From the NCBI GenBank assembly GCA_017354895.1, contig CP071499.1, positions 930,001 to 994,000 on the forward strand: a DNA stretch of 64,000 bases, written 5' to 3'. Of the stretch, positions 1 to 10,854 are shown one piece after another. Made by a program: the position numbers and the translations under genes. The DNA is from Podospora comata (lineage: Eukaryota; Ascomycota; Sordariomycetes; Sordariales; Podosporaceae). The notes under the pieces are model-generated. The model was not told where the DNA came from. It saw only the letters and a list, made by a program, of their open reading frames with translations, and searched no databases. How positions within the stretch are numbered: position 1 is the stretch's first letter; every line of letters starts with the position of its first letter.

Positions 1-2278
1 GGCATGATGTAGACGAATGTAGGGACAGATGGGGGAAATAAATGTGAGTGAGTGTGTGCCTAAGCTGGTTGGGGTTCTTTCTGCTTTCTTCTTTTCTTTT
101 TTTTCTCTAGGTCACAAACCGACTCAAGGTGGTCCGAAACTTTGGGGGGGGGAAATAACACATGAAAAGATCAGCAAAACCGTTCGTCTCAAATTCATTC
201 GACCGCACACAATCCATTCTCGTTTTTTTGTTGCTGCGTACGCACTGACGGACGCAAGAAATTTTGCAAAACAGTACACACACAGCAAGGAGATTAGGGG
301 GATTGCCACAAAAGGATTGGCGCGCGGAAGAGACGGTTGATAATACATGGGACACGCAGTTTCCGCACGTTTTTTCTGTCTGTCTTGAAGGGTTTTGTTT
401 GGATGAAAATAGGGGATGTGATTTCGGTGTCTGTGTGTTTTTGTTCCCCTTAACTTTTTTAAAGGGTTGAGATGGCAGGAACCAGGACGATCAGGGTCCT
501 TTTTGTCAGCCATCACTGGCATATCATTGGCATGTGGCATGTGGAGTTTACTGTGTATGGTGTTGATCTTGGGGTTGCAATGCACCTTGTCATCTCGATC
601 AAGGGCAGCCGCTGGTTGGTTCCACAGATAACGGATGAGATACCCTGTTCCCAATACATTGGGCACAGGCAGGCAGGTTGGGCTACATAGATCTGACGAC
701 AGCGATTTGGGATTTGGGAAGGAAAAGAGGAGAAATGGGAGGAGGGTGTGCACCTTTGAAGGGGGGGAGTGAGTTGATAGGTAGGAGTATATAAAACCCC
801 CTGGGCGTAAGTGTATGTAAAGGGTGTATGAATGGGGTGTGTGAGAGCGAACTCTTTCTTGAGACTTTTCAGAACTTGCCCCAATCTGGACAGCCCCAAA
901 AATTGCAGTCCAGACACTGGTCTTTTTGAGACGAAAAAATGCTCGTCCAGAAACAGACAGAGTGAAAAAAGTTGAGAAACAAAACAGAGACAAGGGAAAC
1001 GGCACTCCCGTGACACTCCTGTTTGTGACAATGACAACTTTGACTCAGGGTTACAGTCAAGAGAAGGGACTGGAAGGGTGTGCTGTTTGTGATGAGGAGG
1101 AGGGCAAAGATCTCGATGACTGGGAACATGGACTGAGGTAGGTGAGGGGAAGGAGGAGAGAGGCCAGGCAGGAAACGGCAAAAGGGGAAGAAGCTACGGA
1201 AGTTTAATTTACTCACACAAGTGTACTTTAGGTAGTACTTTTTGGTCTGAAAGGTTCTCGGGTACAGTACTAAGACTGGACTGGACTGACTGGATGGGTG
1301 TTGTCGGCTGTGGTTTGCTGAGATCGGGTATGCCCTGTGATGTTGAATGGGTGATGTTTTCAAAGTCTTCAGAGCAGAAGAATAGCGGTGATGGATAATT
1401 CAGATTTTCCCACTGCAAAATGTGAGGCAATCTTGAATTAACGGTGTTATGTCGAGTTGTGTAAGTTATTGCGTGCGCATGTATATGTGTGCTGTATGTG
1501 CTGTAATATGCACGCAGTTTATGCAGGTTCTCTCGTCTATCCCGTTGTTCAGTGGTTGTGCTCTGCTATGTTGTGTGTGTACAAACATTGGGTATATGCA
1601 GTATATATGACCTGTAAGAGAAACCAGAGCCGAAGCCGAGTGCCGCGCCCTCCCTCGGTTCTTGAAGGTTCGCTGTTGTATGAGGTGGTGTTGGGTGTGG
1701 GTGTGTCTTGTCGGCACCGGTCCCGTGCCGGAAGATTTTGTCCTTTTGTGGCTTGCGGTAGTGAAGCTGTGATGAAACGGGGAGTTTTAATTCTGCAAGA
1801 CAGTTTTGAAGGTTTGACACTTTTCTCTGGAGAATCTGAGAAACAAGTCTGGAATCGCTTCTCCGTGGAGAGTCGAGGGGAGTTTGAGATCCGAACAATG
1901 GCGGGGAGCCGAGGCACGCTTGTGAGATGTGCAAGTGGCTCATAAAACCCTAACCCTATTTAATCCGGTGATATGTCCCCGGTAGATGGGATGAAAGGGA
2001 GTAAGTAGGGGTCGCAGGCGTTCATGCACACCTGCAATTGCCGAAACATGACGATCCCGAGAGCAGTGCGGCTGGAGCCTCCATTCCAACCCTTTTCTCA
2101 GCTGTTTGGTAAATGGTGGTGCCAACACTTCAGCTTTCACGGCAGGCAACTGCAGGGCGGGTGTGCAAAAGCATTCGTGATCTTCAGCTTTGACATTGTC
2201 GGTAAGGCCAGAAGCAACTTGTAAAAATCATCAAATTCGGTGTATAGATAGAAACAGTTTGAGCATAGGTAAAATGAG
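1..2278. other. gene-free stretch at window start
   Basis: No convincing gene is seen here. The + strand is rich in G and T, so the opposite strand is pyrimidine-rich, as in the leader or promoter of a leftward gene whose start would lie outside the window. A 293-codon open frame on the minus strand (about 124-1005) has a composition unlike a folded protein and was not accepted. GT-rich low-complexity sequence lies at about 1465-1720. Confidence 0.5.
1948..1958. promoter_or_regulatory. telobox-like CCCTAACCCTA
   Basis: Two adjoining CCCTAA units lie about 330 bp beyond the stop codon of the leftward gene at 2279-4090. The match is to the fungal telomere repeat read as TTAGGG on the other strand. 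It may be an interstitial telomere-like scar, a factor-binding box, or chance. Confidence 0.25.
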
Positions 2279-4090
2279 TTACCTCTGCCGCAGCTCCTTC
2301 TCGTGCTCCACCCAGAAGTTGGCACACTGCCTATGCCCCCAGAACTCGATCCACCACTCACCGAAACTGTCTTCGACTTCATAGTCCACCTTGGCGACCC
2401 GTTCATCTCGCTTCAGTCCGCAGACAACGCATGCTTTTGGGGCGGTTGGTACATTCTTTGCCGCGGTGACAGCCATGTTTGTAGCAAGCTCGGGAATCTT
2501 GAGGTTCTCATGATGAGCACTGTTCATTGCCGCGACAACGCCCCGTAGCCTACCGACTTGCTTCTTCCAAACCTCTATGACCTCGGCTACTTCTTGCTCT
2601 TCACGGATAGACTGAGTCTTATCTATACCGGCCAGTTTCATGCCTGGTTTCCCGCCTGCAACCGCAGCAGAGATGGTCATGCTTTGTGATAGGAACTTGT
2701 CCCTGTGCCAACGCTGCTTCCGACCTGCTATTAATCTTGACACGACCGTGGCTAAAGCTAGGTAACCTTTAATGAAAGCGAGGGTCTGGGCGGAGCCGAT
2801 GATCCGTTGGTAGCCTGGGGAGGTGGTTGATAGAGTAAGGAGAGGTTTGAGAAGGGTCGTTGTGGCAAGATCGAGGAGTTGAGGACAAAGTGAGAGAAGA
2901 ACCGAGGGTGGAGGAATGTTGGTCGGGGGAGGACCGCGAGGTTCGTGTGATGGCGTTGGTTGTGCCGGTGGATTGCTATGTTGAGGGGCCTTTTCTTCTG
3001 TTGCTCCCCAGTCTTGCCATTCCCACTCTGAATTTGTCGTTGGGGCTGGGGCTGGCTTGGATTTCGAGGTTGTCTTGATTTTGGGCTGTGAAGCTGTTTT
3101 GATGGCGGGTTTTGTGGTGGTATCTGGGATGTCTTTGAACTCCTCCCACTTGTTGCCAAAGCCGTCACCAATCTCAGGCCATGCTGTAATAGGAGATGGC
3201 GAAGCTTGATTCGCTTCCTGGATGTTGCGTACTCCTGTGGGCGGTTTTACTTGAAGTTCCTTCACAAGATCGGGCTTGCGGTCATGAAAAGATGATCCGT
3301 AGGGTGACTTTGGTGCCTTCGGGTAAGCTGAAGGACTCCCATGGAAAGCCGCGTTGGAAAGAGACAACCCTGGAGGTGCTTTCTTAGATGATGGGGCCGG
3401 GTCCACGTCTAGTCCAAGTAAGTCGTCTACAGGTTTTGTGGTGGTGGGCTCTGTTACAGGGGCAGGCACAGCCTCAAAATCACCAAAGTCATCCTCATTG
3501 ATGTCCCCATTCTCCGCTTCAAAATCGGCATCAAAGAGCACATCAGGGTCCGGGTTTCTCTTCGGTTTATGCGAGTCCTCCAGTCCAAGGTTGAACAGTT
3601 GATTGCCCATCAAGTCCATGGTCGATGCCCTGGTGACACGGGTTCCAGATGGTGGGCTGGTGATATTTGTCAGTGGAGCCGGAGGCTGTGGCGGATCGGC
3701 TGGCTTCATTGCAGCCTCAAAGTCCCCCCAGTCATCTTCATCCTCCTGGTCATCTTGTACTGGTGTGGATGTTTTTGGAGGCGCTTGTGTTGTCGTACTC
3801 TGGCGTTGGAAGCCCCCCGATCCGCCCAAATCACCCCAGACATTGCTGTTATTGGTCTGAGGATGACCGAACTGAGCTGACGCAAAAGAGCTTCCTTGTG
3901 TCGGTGCCAGCTGCTGAATAGGCGGCCATGGTGCGGATTGCTGGCTAATTTGAGCTTGCGTTTGCGGTTGAGGAGCGGGTGAAGCGAAGTCCAAAAAGGA
4001 GAGGGAGTCCTGAGCTGGTTTTGTCTGTTGCTGCTGAGGTGCTGTGCTTGATGGCGTGTCTGCGAAAGCCGCAAAGAGATCGGCCGACAT
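2279..4090 (-). CDS. Laa2-like clathrin/AP-1 accessory protein (putative)
   Basis: Single-exon protein of 603 residues starting MSADLFAAF. The first half is low-complexity, rich in Pro, Gln and Ser, and carries repeated acidic aromatic motifs of the type DWGDFEAA and DFGDFEA, which in other proteins bind adaptor or GGA ear domains. The second half is helical and ends in a CVVCG...HRQC pattern that could hold a metal. This arrangement resembles fungal relatives of yeast Laa2 (YBL010C), which helps recruit Laa1 and AP-1 to the trans-Golgi. The family call rests on motif style and is tentative. It is transcribed divergently from the TBC gene across about 600 bp. An earlier in-frame TTG is not needed, because the ATG at 4090 sits directly before the conserved start. 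Confidence 0.6.
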   Translation of the reverse strand: MSADLFAAFADTPSSTAPQQQQTKPAQDSLSFLDFASPAPQPQTQAQISQQSAPWPPIQQLAPTQGSSFASAQFGHPQTNNSNVWGDLGGSGGFQRQSTTTQAPPKTSTPVQDDQEDEDDWGDFEAAMKPADPPQPPAPLTNITSPPSGTRVTRASTMDLMGNQLFNLGLEDSHKPKRNPDPDVLFDADFEAENGDINEDDFGDFEAVPAPVTEPTTTKPVDDLLGLDVDPAPSSKKAPPGLSLSNAAFHGSPSAYPKAPKSPYGSSFHDRKPDLVKELQVKPPTGVRNIQEANQASPSPITAWPEIGDGFGNKWEEFKDIPDTTTKPAIKTASQPKIKTTSKSKPAPAPTTNSEWEWQDWGATEEKAPQHSNPPAQPTPSHEPRGPPPTNIPPPSVLLSLCPQLLDLATTTLLKPLLTLSTTSPGYQRIIGSAQTLAFIKGYLALATVVSRLIAGRKQRWHRDKFLSQSMTISAAVAGGKPGMKLAGIDKTQSIREEQEVAEVIEVWKKQVGRLRGVVAAMNSAHHENLKIPELATNMAVTAAKNVPTAPKACVVCGLKRDERVAKVDYEVEDSFGEWWIEFWGHRQCANFWVEHEKELRQR

Positions 4091-4698
4091 TATCAAAGTT
4101 TATCCTTATGTGGTTTCTTCATACAAAATCTAAAGTGTAAGGTAGTTGTCGTTGGGGTGGCTGTTGGACGTCACTTCGAAGGACAGGGTTAGAAGAGGCT
4201 CGAAGATTGGCGAGGTGGGGCTCACTGACAGGATCGCTGCAAGGTCCCTCTCTGGACCCTGGTATCTCGAAAGCTTAAACAACAGATGGTGGGAGAAATT
4301 GATGACTCACGGCTTTATCGTGATATCTTCTCAAGATGAGGCTCTTCGAGTCTCTTGGTTGGGCAGCCTGGAGTTATCTCTGCAACAGGTTCAGAGTTCA
4401 CAAATTGGATGGCCAACGATGCGGCGACGTCCAGACAGGAGGCTTGGGAACAGGGGGCTGATATCCATGCCATGCGCCACATGATTGGCTGGGAAATGTG
4501 CCCCACATTCAGCTACCACTGACAACGTTCCTTGTGCTCACCACCAGGATCATTACCCTTGTTTCCTACACATGATGAATAGCTCACGAGTTTTATGATA
4601 CATATAAAGAGCCTTGCCATTGAAGTCATCTCAAAAGACGTCCAAAAAAACAAGTAGACGGACGTTGGGAGGCTTGAAGAGCATGCTGAGCGTGCATT
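4091..4698. promoter_or_regulatory. shared promoter region between divergent trafficking genes
   Basis: This 608 bp stretch separates the start codons of the Laa2-like gene (minus) and the TBC gene (plus), so it must hold both promoters. I see no coding sequence and could not name any single site with confidence. Confidence 0.5.
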
Positions 4699-7104
4699 AT
4701 GAGGTCACCAGCCGAAACAAAGTAAGACCCACTCTCCCCCTCTCGAGTCTCGAGTCCATTTATCACTAACACATAACTAACCACAGATTGAGGTGGGAGG
4801 AGACATTCAAGCATGGGACCAGGATATTTGACCTCCAACGGGCCATCAAATTCAACGGTCCAGAGAGTCCATGCGTAGCTGGTCTACGCTCTCTCTGTTG
4901 GAAGGGCTTCCTGCTATTCCCGCACGCTCCCGCTGAAGAATGGCCTCAACTTTTGCGCCAACTTCGAGACTCATATGATATCCTGTGCGAACAGCATCTC
5001 AAATTTATCAGGCACCCCGAACAACTAGCCGCCCTATCCTTCGATCCCCTTGCAGACGATCCCGACTCTCCTTGGATCACTGTGCGCAAAGATGAAGCCA
5101 TCCGCGCCGAGATCCAGCAAGATGTCTCGCGGCTTCCCGATGATCCATTCTATCACCAGGAGGTCATTCAGACCATGATTCTGGATATCCTGTTCCTCTA
5201 CTGCAAACTCAACCCTTCCGCCGGCGGGTACCGTCAGGGAATGCACGAGTTACTTGCGCCAGTTGTCTATGTCGTTGCGCAGGACTCGGTGGACGGCAAG
5301 CAGTCTTCAACGGTTGATACTCTCGATCCTACGATAGTGGAATTGTTGGACGCTTCTCAGGTCGAGCATGACTCCTTTGCCTTGTTCTCCAAGGTTATGG
5401 ACCGTGCTGGCGCTTTTTACGAGGTTGAGCAAAACACAATCGTCGAAAAAAGCAAATACATCCATGAAGTTGCCTTGCTCAAAATTGATGAGGAACTTGC
5501 GAACCATTTGCGAGACATTGAAGTTCTGCCGCAAATATTCTTGATGTAAGTGTTTCTATTCCTCATATAGAAATCTCGGACAGTGACCCCATTGACCAGC
5601 CTACCTTGTAGACGATGGATACGCCTCCTTTTTGGAAGAGAGTTTCCCTTTGAACAAACCATGATATTATGGGATGCCATCTTTGCCTTTGATCCCAACT
5701 TGGAGATGATAGATCTCATATGCGTAGCTATGCTTCTCAGGATCAGATGGACGCGTATGTCAACCTTTTAAGCACGCGTGTCATTGCCATAGCTAACCAT
5801 ACCCTATATCAGTCCTCGAAGCTGATTACTCGGTGGCACTTCAGCTGCTTCTGAAATATCCAGCCCCTCCACCACCGCACGGCCCTCACACCTTTGTCGA
5901 CGATGCTTTATATTTGCAGAAACACTTTGATGCCGCGGGCGGTGCCGCACTAATCGCCAAATACAGCGGTAAACTGCCTGCGGCAGCATCAGTGGCATCA
6001 ACAGCAACCTCGACCCCTGCACGGTCATCCACCCCATCATTTTCAGGCTTTGGTTCACTCCGACAAAGAACTCTCGGTGCCAGGTCACCGTTATCTTCCA
6101 CGACAAAACTCTTGCAGCAACCGGGTGGTGTGGAGGCTATCCTGCGCGGTGCTGCCAAAAATGTCATTGAGAAAAGCGAAAAACTCGGACTTAACGATGC
6201 TGTCCGTGACGCTGTTGGGGAAATACGTCGCAACATGCAAGGCTTTCAAGAGTCTCGAAGTTCGCCCAGAATCAACAGATCACTGTTTCCCGGAAACACT
6301 CTGGCTGTTTCCATTTGGGAGCAGAGGAATCGTCAGTTAGCAACCATGTTGGAAGAGTCAATCACGAACCTCAAACAGCTGGTGGCCTCTGACTTTGAGG
6401 GCGACAAGCAGAAACAGCTCGAGACGGTGGAACTTGCCACGGCCAAGATCCAGTACGTGAAGGCCTGCTTGGAGGATTCCACGCTGGATTTGCCAGAGGA
6501 AGAACCTCCGACGCTGGCAACATTGAGCATTTCCACCCTCCCCGAAATCAGATCGCCGACGGTTGCGTTGGATACCACACCGGTGGTTATGACATCATCC
6601 GCCGTTGAAGAAGCCAGAAGTTCACTCTCGTCGCCGGCTTCATCGGATAGAAGCAAGCAGCTGTCGTCGGTGCCGGAGGAGCCACATGTTGAACCTGTTG
6701 CGGAGGAAATGATTGACAAGATGGACACTGATCCACCAGAAAGAAAACAAACACCACCGCCACCAGCCCCAGCCCCCATCCCTAACCCAGAACCGTCGAC
6801 TTCTGTTGGACAGACCCCTGCAACTAGTCCGACCCCTAAGGAGCGCCCGAAAGGACCAACACCTACACGGTCAACCTTGGCTCAGTCCTCTTTTGCGTGG
6901 ATGTTGGAGCCAGACACTACAATATCAGCTGCTCGGTCGCCGCCGAGCAGGCCTCTGAGCAGCAGTGGAAAGAAGAAGCACAACCCCAGCCGGGAAAAGA
7001 ACGCGTTCTTGTTTGGAGAAGTGGTTCCGAGTGATGGAGTGGCAGGGGAAAGGACAGTATCACCAGACGAGATCTTTGGACTGCAGCCGATCAGGAAGGG
7101 CTGA
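4699..7104 (+). CDS. TBC1D5-like Rab GTPase-activating protein
   Basis: Four exons (4699-4721, 4787-5545, 5612-5754, 5813-7104) give 738 residues. The TBC domain covers roughly residues 8-300. The arginine-finger motif IxxDxxR is present as IQQDVSR (Arg123) and the glutamine-finger motif as YRQG (Gln158), so catalysis should be intact. The long inserts and the LRWEE opening are typical of the TBC1D5/Gyp6-like group, which switches off Rab7-type GTPases at endosomes. The last 400 residues are disordered, with Ser, Pro and Thr stretches and many acidic patches. The start is the only ATG that joins in frame through the first intron, and an upstream in-frame stop rules out an earlier one. The first exon codes for only seven full codons. 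Confidence 0.85.
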
Positions 7105-7146
7105 GTTTGACAATGTCGGCTCAAATTCTCTTATAGACTGGTGTAC

Positions 7147-7893
7147 CTAGCAGTTTTTATATCTCGACAAGACCCAGCAAAATTCTCGCCGACATGGGGG
7201 ATCCCCTCTCTGTGGTCTTTCTTCCTTTTTAGTTCTCGTTCTTCTCTCCTTACCATGCCGTCCAGGGCAGCGCAGGGAGAGCATTGAGAGCAGCGAGATC
7301 ATTGAGAGAGCAGCGAGAGCAGTGATGGCACTACTACACGACCACAGCTCCCCACGAGGATATACAAATGGCGTGTTCTCCTTTACCACAGCAAGAACTT
7401 GGGGGTCCGCGGCAGGATCTGGCGGGGAAAAGGATCCCTGGCTCACCGTCCAGAAGAAGAAGACCTTTCTCGGCCACTGCGGGATGGATGTGTTGGGCGC
7501 CAGTGTCGTTTGGAAGTCGCAGATATCCGAAAGCGTGATACCGCCGTCCGGGTGGGGGACGACTCGGCGGTTTTCCCAGATGTACCGACCGGTGTATTTG
7601 GTCGGGAGCGTGGTGGTGGTGTGTGTTGATTCTGAGCATGGGCACGGCCAGGTGGTGTCTTCGCTGGAGAAGCAGTATTCGATGGGGGATTTTTGGTAGG
7701 CGGCGCCGGGGCCGGTCGTGAGGATTTCGTTTCGGAAGGGGGAGTGTGTTGCCAGCTTCAAGCGAGATGACGTGGGCGGGGAATTCAGATCCTCCTGATA
7801 AGCAGATATCGTACCTGAAATCGTGAAGCTTGTTCCTCGTGTTCTCCATGGTACGAGGCCGCCACCGGATAACTCTAAAAAGCCACTTCCGGC
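7147..7893 (-). pseudogene. unrecognised coding remnant lacking a start codon
   Basis: One frame stays open for about 248 codons, from just after a TAG at 7894-7896 to a stop at 7147. It has a natural protein composition, including stretches such as GTSFTISGTIS, GRYIWENRRVVPHPDGG and WPRKVFFFWTVSQGSF. No ATG lies in this frame ahead of that sequence. The only nearby ATG (7849) is in another frame, and the only GT...AG pairs between them are too short or shift the frame. The C-terminus has a hydrophobic patch followed by a basic tail. I do not recognise the family. It could be a 5'-truncated gene, or its first exon may have been lost or lie upstream. It ends only about 40 bp from the TBC stop, in convergent orientation. 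Confidence 0.4.
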
Positions 7894-7956
7894 CTATTTA
7901 ACTCACTGGCCTGTCACCAGGAGGAGTGCTGCTCGTAAGAGTCCCTCCGAATAAAG

Positions 7957-8730
7957 TCAGGTGAACCGAATGTCCGCATCTATGTCCCGTGCAGGACGAC
8001 CAAAGGGCTTCCACCCGGGTATCGTCATGCGGAGCTCCTTGAAAGTCTCTACCAACGCCTCATCCAAATCGTCTTCATCAAACTCCCATCTCTTTTCGGC
8101 GCGCCATTCATCCCACTTGGCCCACCGTCTCCTGCCGCCATCATGCACGAGCCAAAAGGTCTCAATGTGCCCAAAATCACACTCCATGGCAGAGCTGTAC
8201 CAGCCTATCTCCCAGGAGGACCTATCAAAAGGAGAGTCGACGTCGTCCAGCAAAAGTTCAACCTCCTTGACACTTTTCAGCTTGTCAATAAGCTCAAACA
8301 AGTAGTTCGAGACATATCCCTTCAAGCAGGGAACCGCCAGCCGCCTCGGCATCAACATCGCGGCAATAGGATCAACAAAGACCGTGTGCAGTGAGTCATC
8401 CAAAACCAATGTGTCGAGCTCCCAGTTAGCCCAGGTGTATTTTCTGTGCGAGGAGGATTCTTGACTATCGTCGTGGGGGGTGCAATCCAGGTACATTTTG
8501 TGATACACGGGGGGGTGACCAGAGGTTAAGAAGCTTCGTGCCTCGCTGCAGGTGTGCAGCGGTGCTGGAATCGGGGGTGGGCCGACGGCTGTGTCGCAGG
8601 TCTTGGAGGCACGGAGGGCGCGCAGTCTGCGGGGGAAGGCGGTGAGTTCCCATATCTCCAAACGGATTTCGAAAGGAAGAAGGGGGAAGTGGTGAAAGGT
8701 TTGGAGGTTGGCGGCTGATTCTGTTGTCAT
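7957..8730 (-). CDS. 2EXR-domain protein (intact copy)
   Basis: Intronless gene for 257 residues. The N-terminus carries the 2EXR signature: FHHFPLLPFEIRLEIWELT at residues 12-30, then the second conserved block PAPLHTCSEARSF near residue 60, then the WANWELDTL block near residue 103. 2EXR proteins are a large fungus-specific family of unknown biochemical role, often present in many copies. The rest is acidic and Trp-rich, with a KWDEW segment shared with the neighbouring broken copy. The ATG at 8730 gives a full-length reading with no interruptions, making this the only intact member of the local set. Confidence 0.75.
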   Translation of the reverse strand: MTTESAANLQTFHHFPLLPFEIRLEIWELTAFPRRLRALRASKTCDTAVGPPPIPAPLHTCSEARSFLTSGHPPVYHKMYLDCTPHDDSQESSSHRKYTWANWELDTLVLDDSLHTVFVDPIAAMLMPRRLAVPCLKGYVSNYLFELIDKLKSVKEVELLLDDVDSPFDRSSWEIGWYSSAMECDFGHIETFWLVHDGGRRRWAKWDEWRAEKRWEFDEDDLDEALVETFKELRMTIPGWKPFGRPARDIDADIRFT

Positions 8731-8739
8731 TTTAGATCG

Positions 8740-9656
8740 CTATCCCACTGTGTATGTGTGGTGATGAAGGGTGAGTACGGGTGGGTTTCGGTTGGAATGG
8801 CAGAGAGTTGCCTTCGTTGCCTGTCGCCTTGCCAATATCCCATAGACGGCCCATGACATCATGGGATATACACTACTATCAAGTCTCCGTGGTCTCCAAC
8901 GGCACGAACGGCCAGTCTTGATAATCTTATCCGGATAAGTCCTCCTCCTCTCCTCCCGCCACTGATCCAGCCACTCATCCCACCTATCCCATCTAACTCT
9001 ATCGCCGCCATTCTCGGCATCAATTCCCAAGCAAGTTCCGTTCCCCGCCTCCCCCCCTCGCAAGCGACGTAAACCTCCCTCAAGTTGTGGAAATACCTGC
9101 GCATATGGCGTAAGTATGTACCCGTACGTTGGCTGGGGTTCAAGCCCCGCCCCTCAACATCGTCCTCCCAGCCAAATGTCAACCTCAGCGTCTTGAACCG
9201 CAGACGATATGGGATGAATCTCTTGAGGTCAGATTTGCCTATTGAGAAGCTGTCAAGCTCCCAGCTTACCCACATGTACCGATCGTAATCCACGTGACGG
9301 CCCCAACCGTGCACCTGTCCGGGACTCTCTGTTTCACGAGGGAGACATGCCGAAAACTCTCGCTGATACACGGGATGTGACCCCCGAGTGAGGGCATTGC
9401 GGGCTTCGCTGCATGTGTGAAGGGGGGCCGGGATGGGGGTCAGGCCGGTGATGAGGGCTGGGTACCACGGTCAGGGGTCCTCGCTGTTGTGTTAGGCGTC
9501 GGGGTTGTTTTTGTTTGTGATGCGGACTTCCACTGTGCGAGGGGAGGCGGTAAAACGCCAGATCTCGGCGCCGAGTTCGAAGGGAAAATGGGGAAACAGG
9601 TGGAAGGTGGTGGTGGTGGTGGTGGTGGTGGTGGGGTTTGGTGATGGGTGTTCCAT
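8740..9656 (-). pseudogene. 2EXR-domain pseudogene (copy 2)
   Basis: Reading from ATG 9656, a (ACC)n-encoded Thr tract is followed by FHLFPHFPFELGAEIWRFT, the 2EXR signature, and later by PIPAPLHTCSEARNAL and YMWVSWELDSF, which match copy 1 block by block. Two in-frame stops interrupt it: TAA at 9492-9494 and TGA at 9471-9473. Either could arise from CAA or CGA by one C-to-T change. Near 9050-9060 a run of seven G's marks a frame change. After it the other frame carries on with GGDRVRWDRWDEW, matching the GGRRRWAKWDEW of copy 1. This is an ordinary host gene that has decayed. It lies head-to-tail with copy 1, only about 10 bp upstream of its start codon. Confidence 0.75.
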
Positions 9657-9861
9657 TGTGGTTTACAGGTGTGTAGGTGGTGTAATAATATCCTTGATGA
9701 ATGTAGGGGCGATGTTTCCGAGTGCCTAGGTGCCCCTCAGTTCACGATACGACATTAATGTCTTGCTTATCATTTGATCCCTTACAGTAGCGACTACCTG
9801 GCTATCCACCTGTTTCCCTCTGTCTGGAATACGACCAGGACTTCACGGCGCCCAGTCCTCA

Positions 9862-10854
9862 TCAACCATTACTCCCACCACTCTTTGATGCCCTCATCTT
9901 TGTCTCCATGTTCACGTCATTGATATCAGGCATGCAGTACCCCTTGGCTCTCAAATCCAGCAGGCTAATTTCCTCAACTTTCCCCCACTGACTCGGGGGC
10001 CACGTGGTATGGCGTACGACCGCATTTTCGGCGCCGCAAGGCCATAAGGGATCGTAGCATGCAGGCGCCAACCTAAACTCACTTGCTTCGTAGCAGGTGA
10101 TGCAGATCGTTTTCACCTTCTCGAAAGCACTTAGTTTCCAAAGGTATTTGATTTCAGCTGCGCACATTGGACCACCCGGTATTGAAAACTTGAGATGCTT
10201 CACAAGGGGTGCGAAGGAGGCATAACTGGGAAATCCGCAATCAAAACCACTGTTCCACCTCAACTCCCTGGTGTCGAGGGCGTCGATCTCCCAATTGATC
10301 CACACATAGCGGCGCTGCCCAGTATCTCCTCCGAACTGGTTAATGGGGGCGAGTTCAGAGCCAGCCGCTGTATAGCCGGCCTCATCAGCTCCCCGCGGGA
10401 CTCGCAGCACACTTGCAAGACCGGAGGGGTCGGAGTTGGGGTGAGGAGGGTGAGTGAGATACGGAGCTGCATCGGCGGGGGGTTCGTGTCGATAGGGGGG
10501 GCTTGGAGGGGCTGGACGACGAGACCAAAACTTGCCGCAGACTTCGAGGTAAACGGTGCGAGGCTGGATGGTCAGACGCCAGATGTGAGCGCAGAGTTCG
10601 GCGGGGAGGCGAGAAAAGTAATGGAATTCTGGCTCCGGTTGGTGTTTCTTCGGTCTCCCCAGTTTCTTCGGGTTGTTCGCGTTCTTCTCCTGGTTTCTAC
10701 CCCTTTTTCTTTTGGCTGTTGTATCGGTTTGAAAAGAGAGGGCTGTTGATTGTTGCAAGGCAAAGTGTGTAAGGACACAGGATGGACCAAGATACCTTGA
10801 CTGTGGTTGCCCACAGAAGGCAGCAGCGAAGCTCTCCACGTGCCCCAGGTCCAC
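9862..10854 (-). pseudogene. 2EXR-domain gene, probably damaged (copy 3)
   Basis: An open frame of about 330 codons includes a 2EXR head (FHYFSRLPAELCAHIWRLT), the RYVWINWEIDALD block and a long C-terminal part. The conserved second block (PPVLQVCCESRGEL) is present at about 10345-10430, but in a different frame from the sequence on either side, so two compensating frame changes appear to flank it. The frame also has no ATG before the 2EXR head. A first exon ending at a GTATCT donor near 10796 is possible but unproven. Just before the 2EXR head is an AT-hook-like KKLGRPKKHQ, not seen in the other copies. Either a mutated gene or a complex exon structure could explain this. I favour damage. 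Confidence 0.55.

Noticed and set aside
124-1005. 293-codon open frame on the minus strand near the window start
   Set aside because: Pyrimidine-rich strand gives Ser/Pro/Leu/Phe-rich text without domains, and other frames are open too; more like a leader or promoter than a gene.
7761-7849. ATG at 7849 as the start of the coding remnant, with a weak BTB-like opening
   Set aside because: The frame from this ATG quickly becomes unnatural, and no intron joins it to the convincing frame; the resemblance to a BTB start is too short to count.
9125-9145. GGTTCAAGCCC, resembling a tRNA B box
   Set aside because: It lies inside the decayed 2EXR coding sequence and has no A box or cloverleaf partners.
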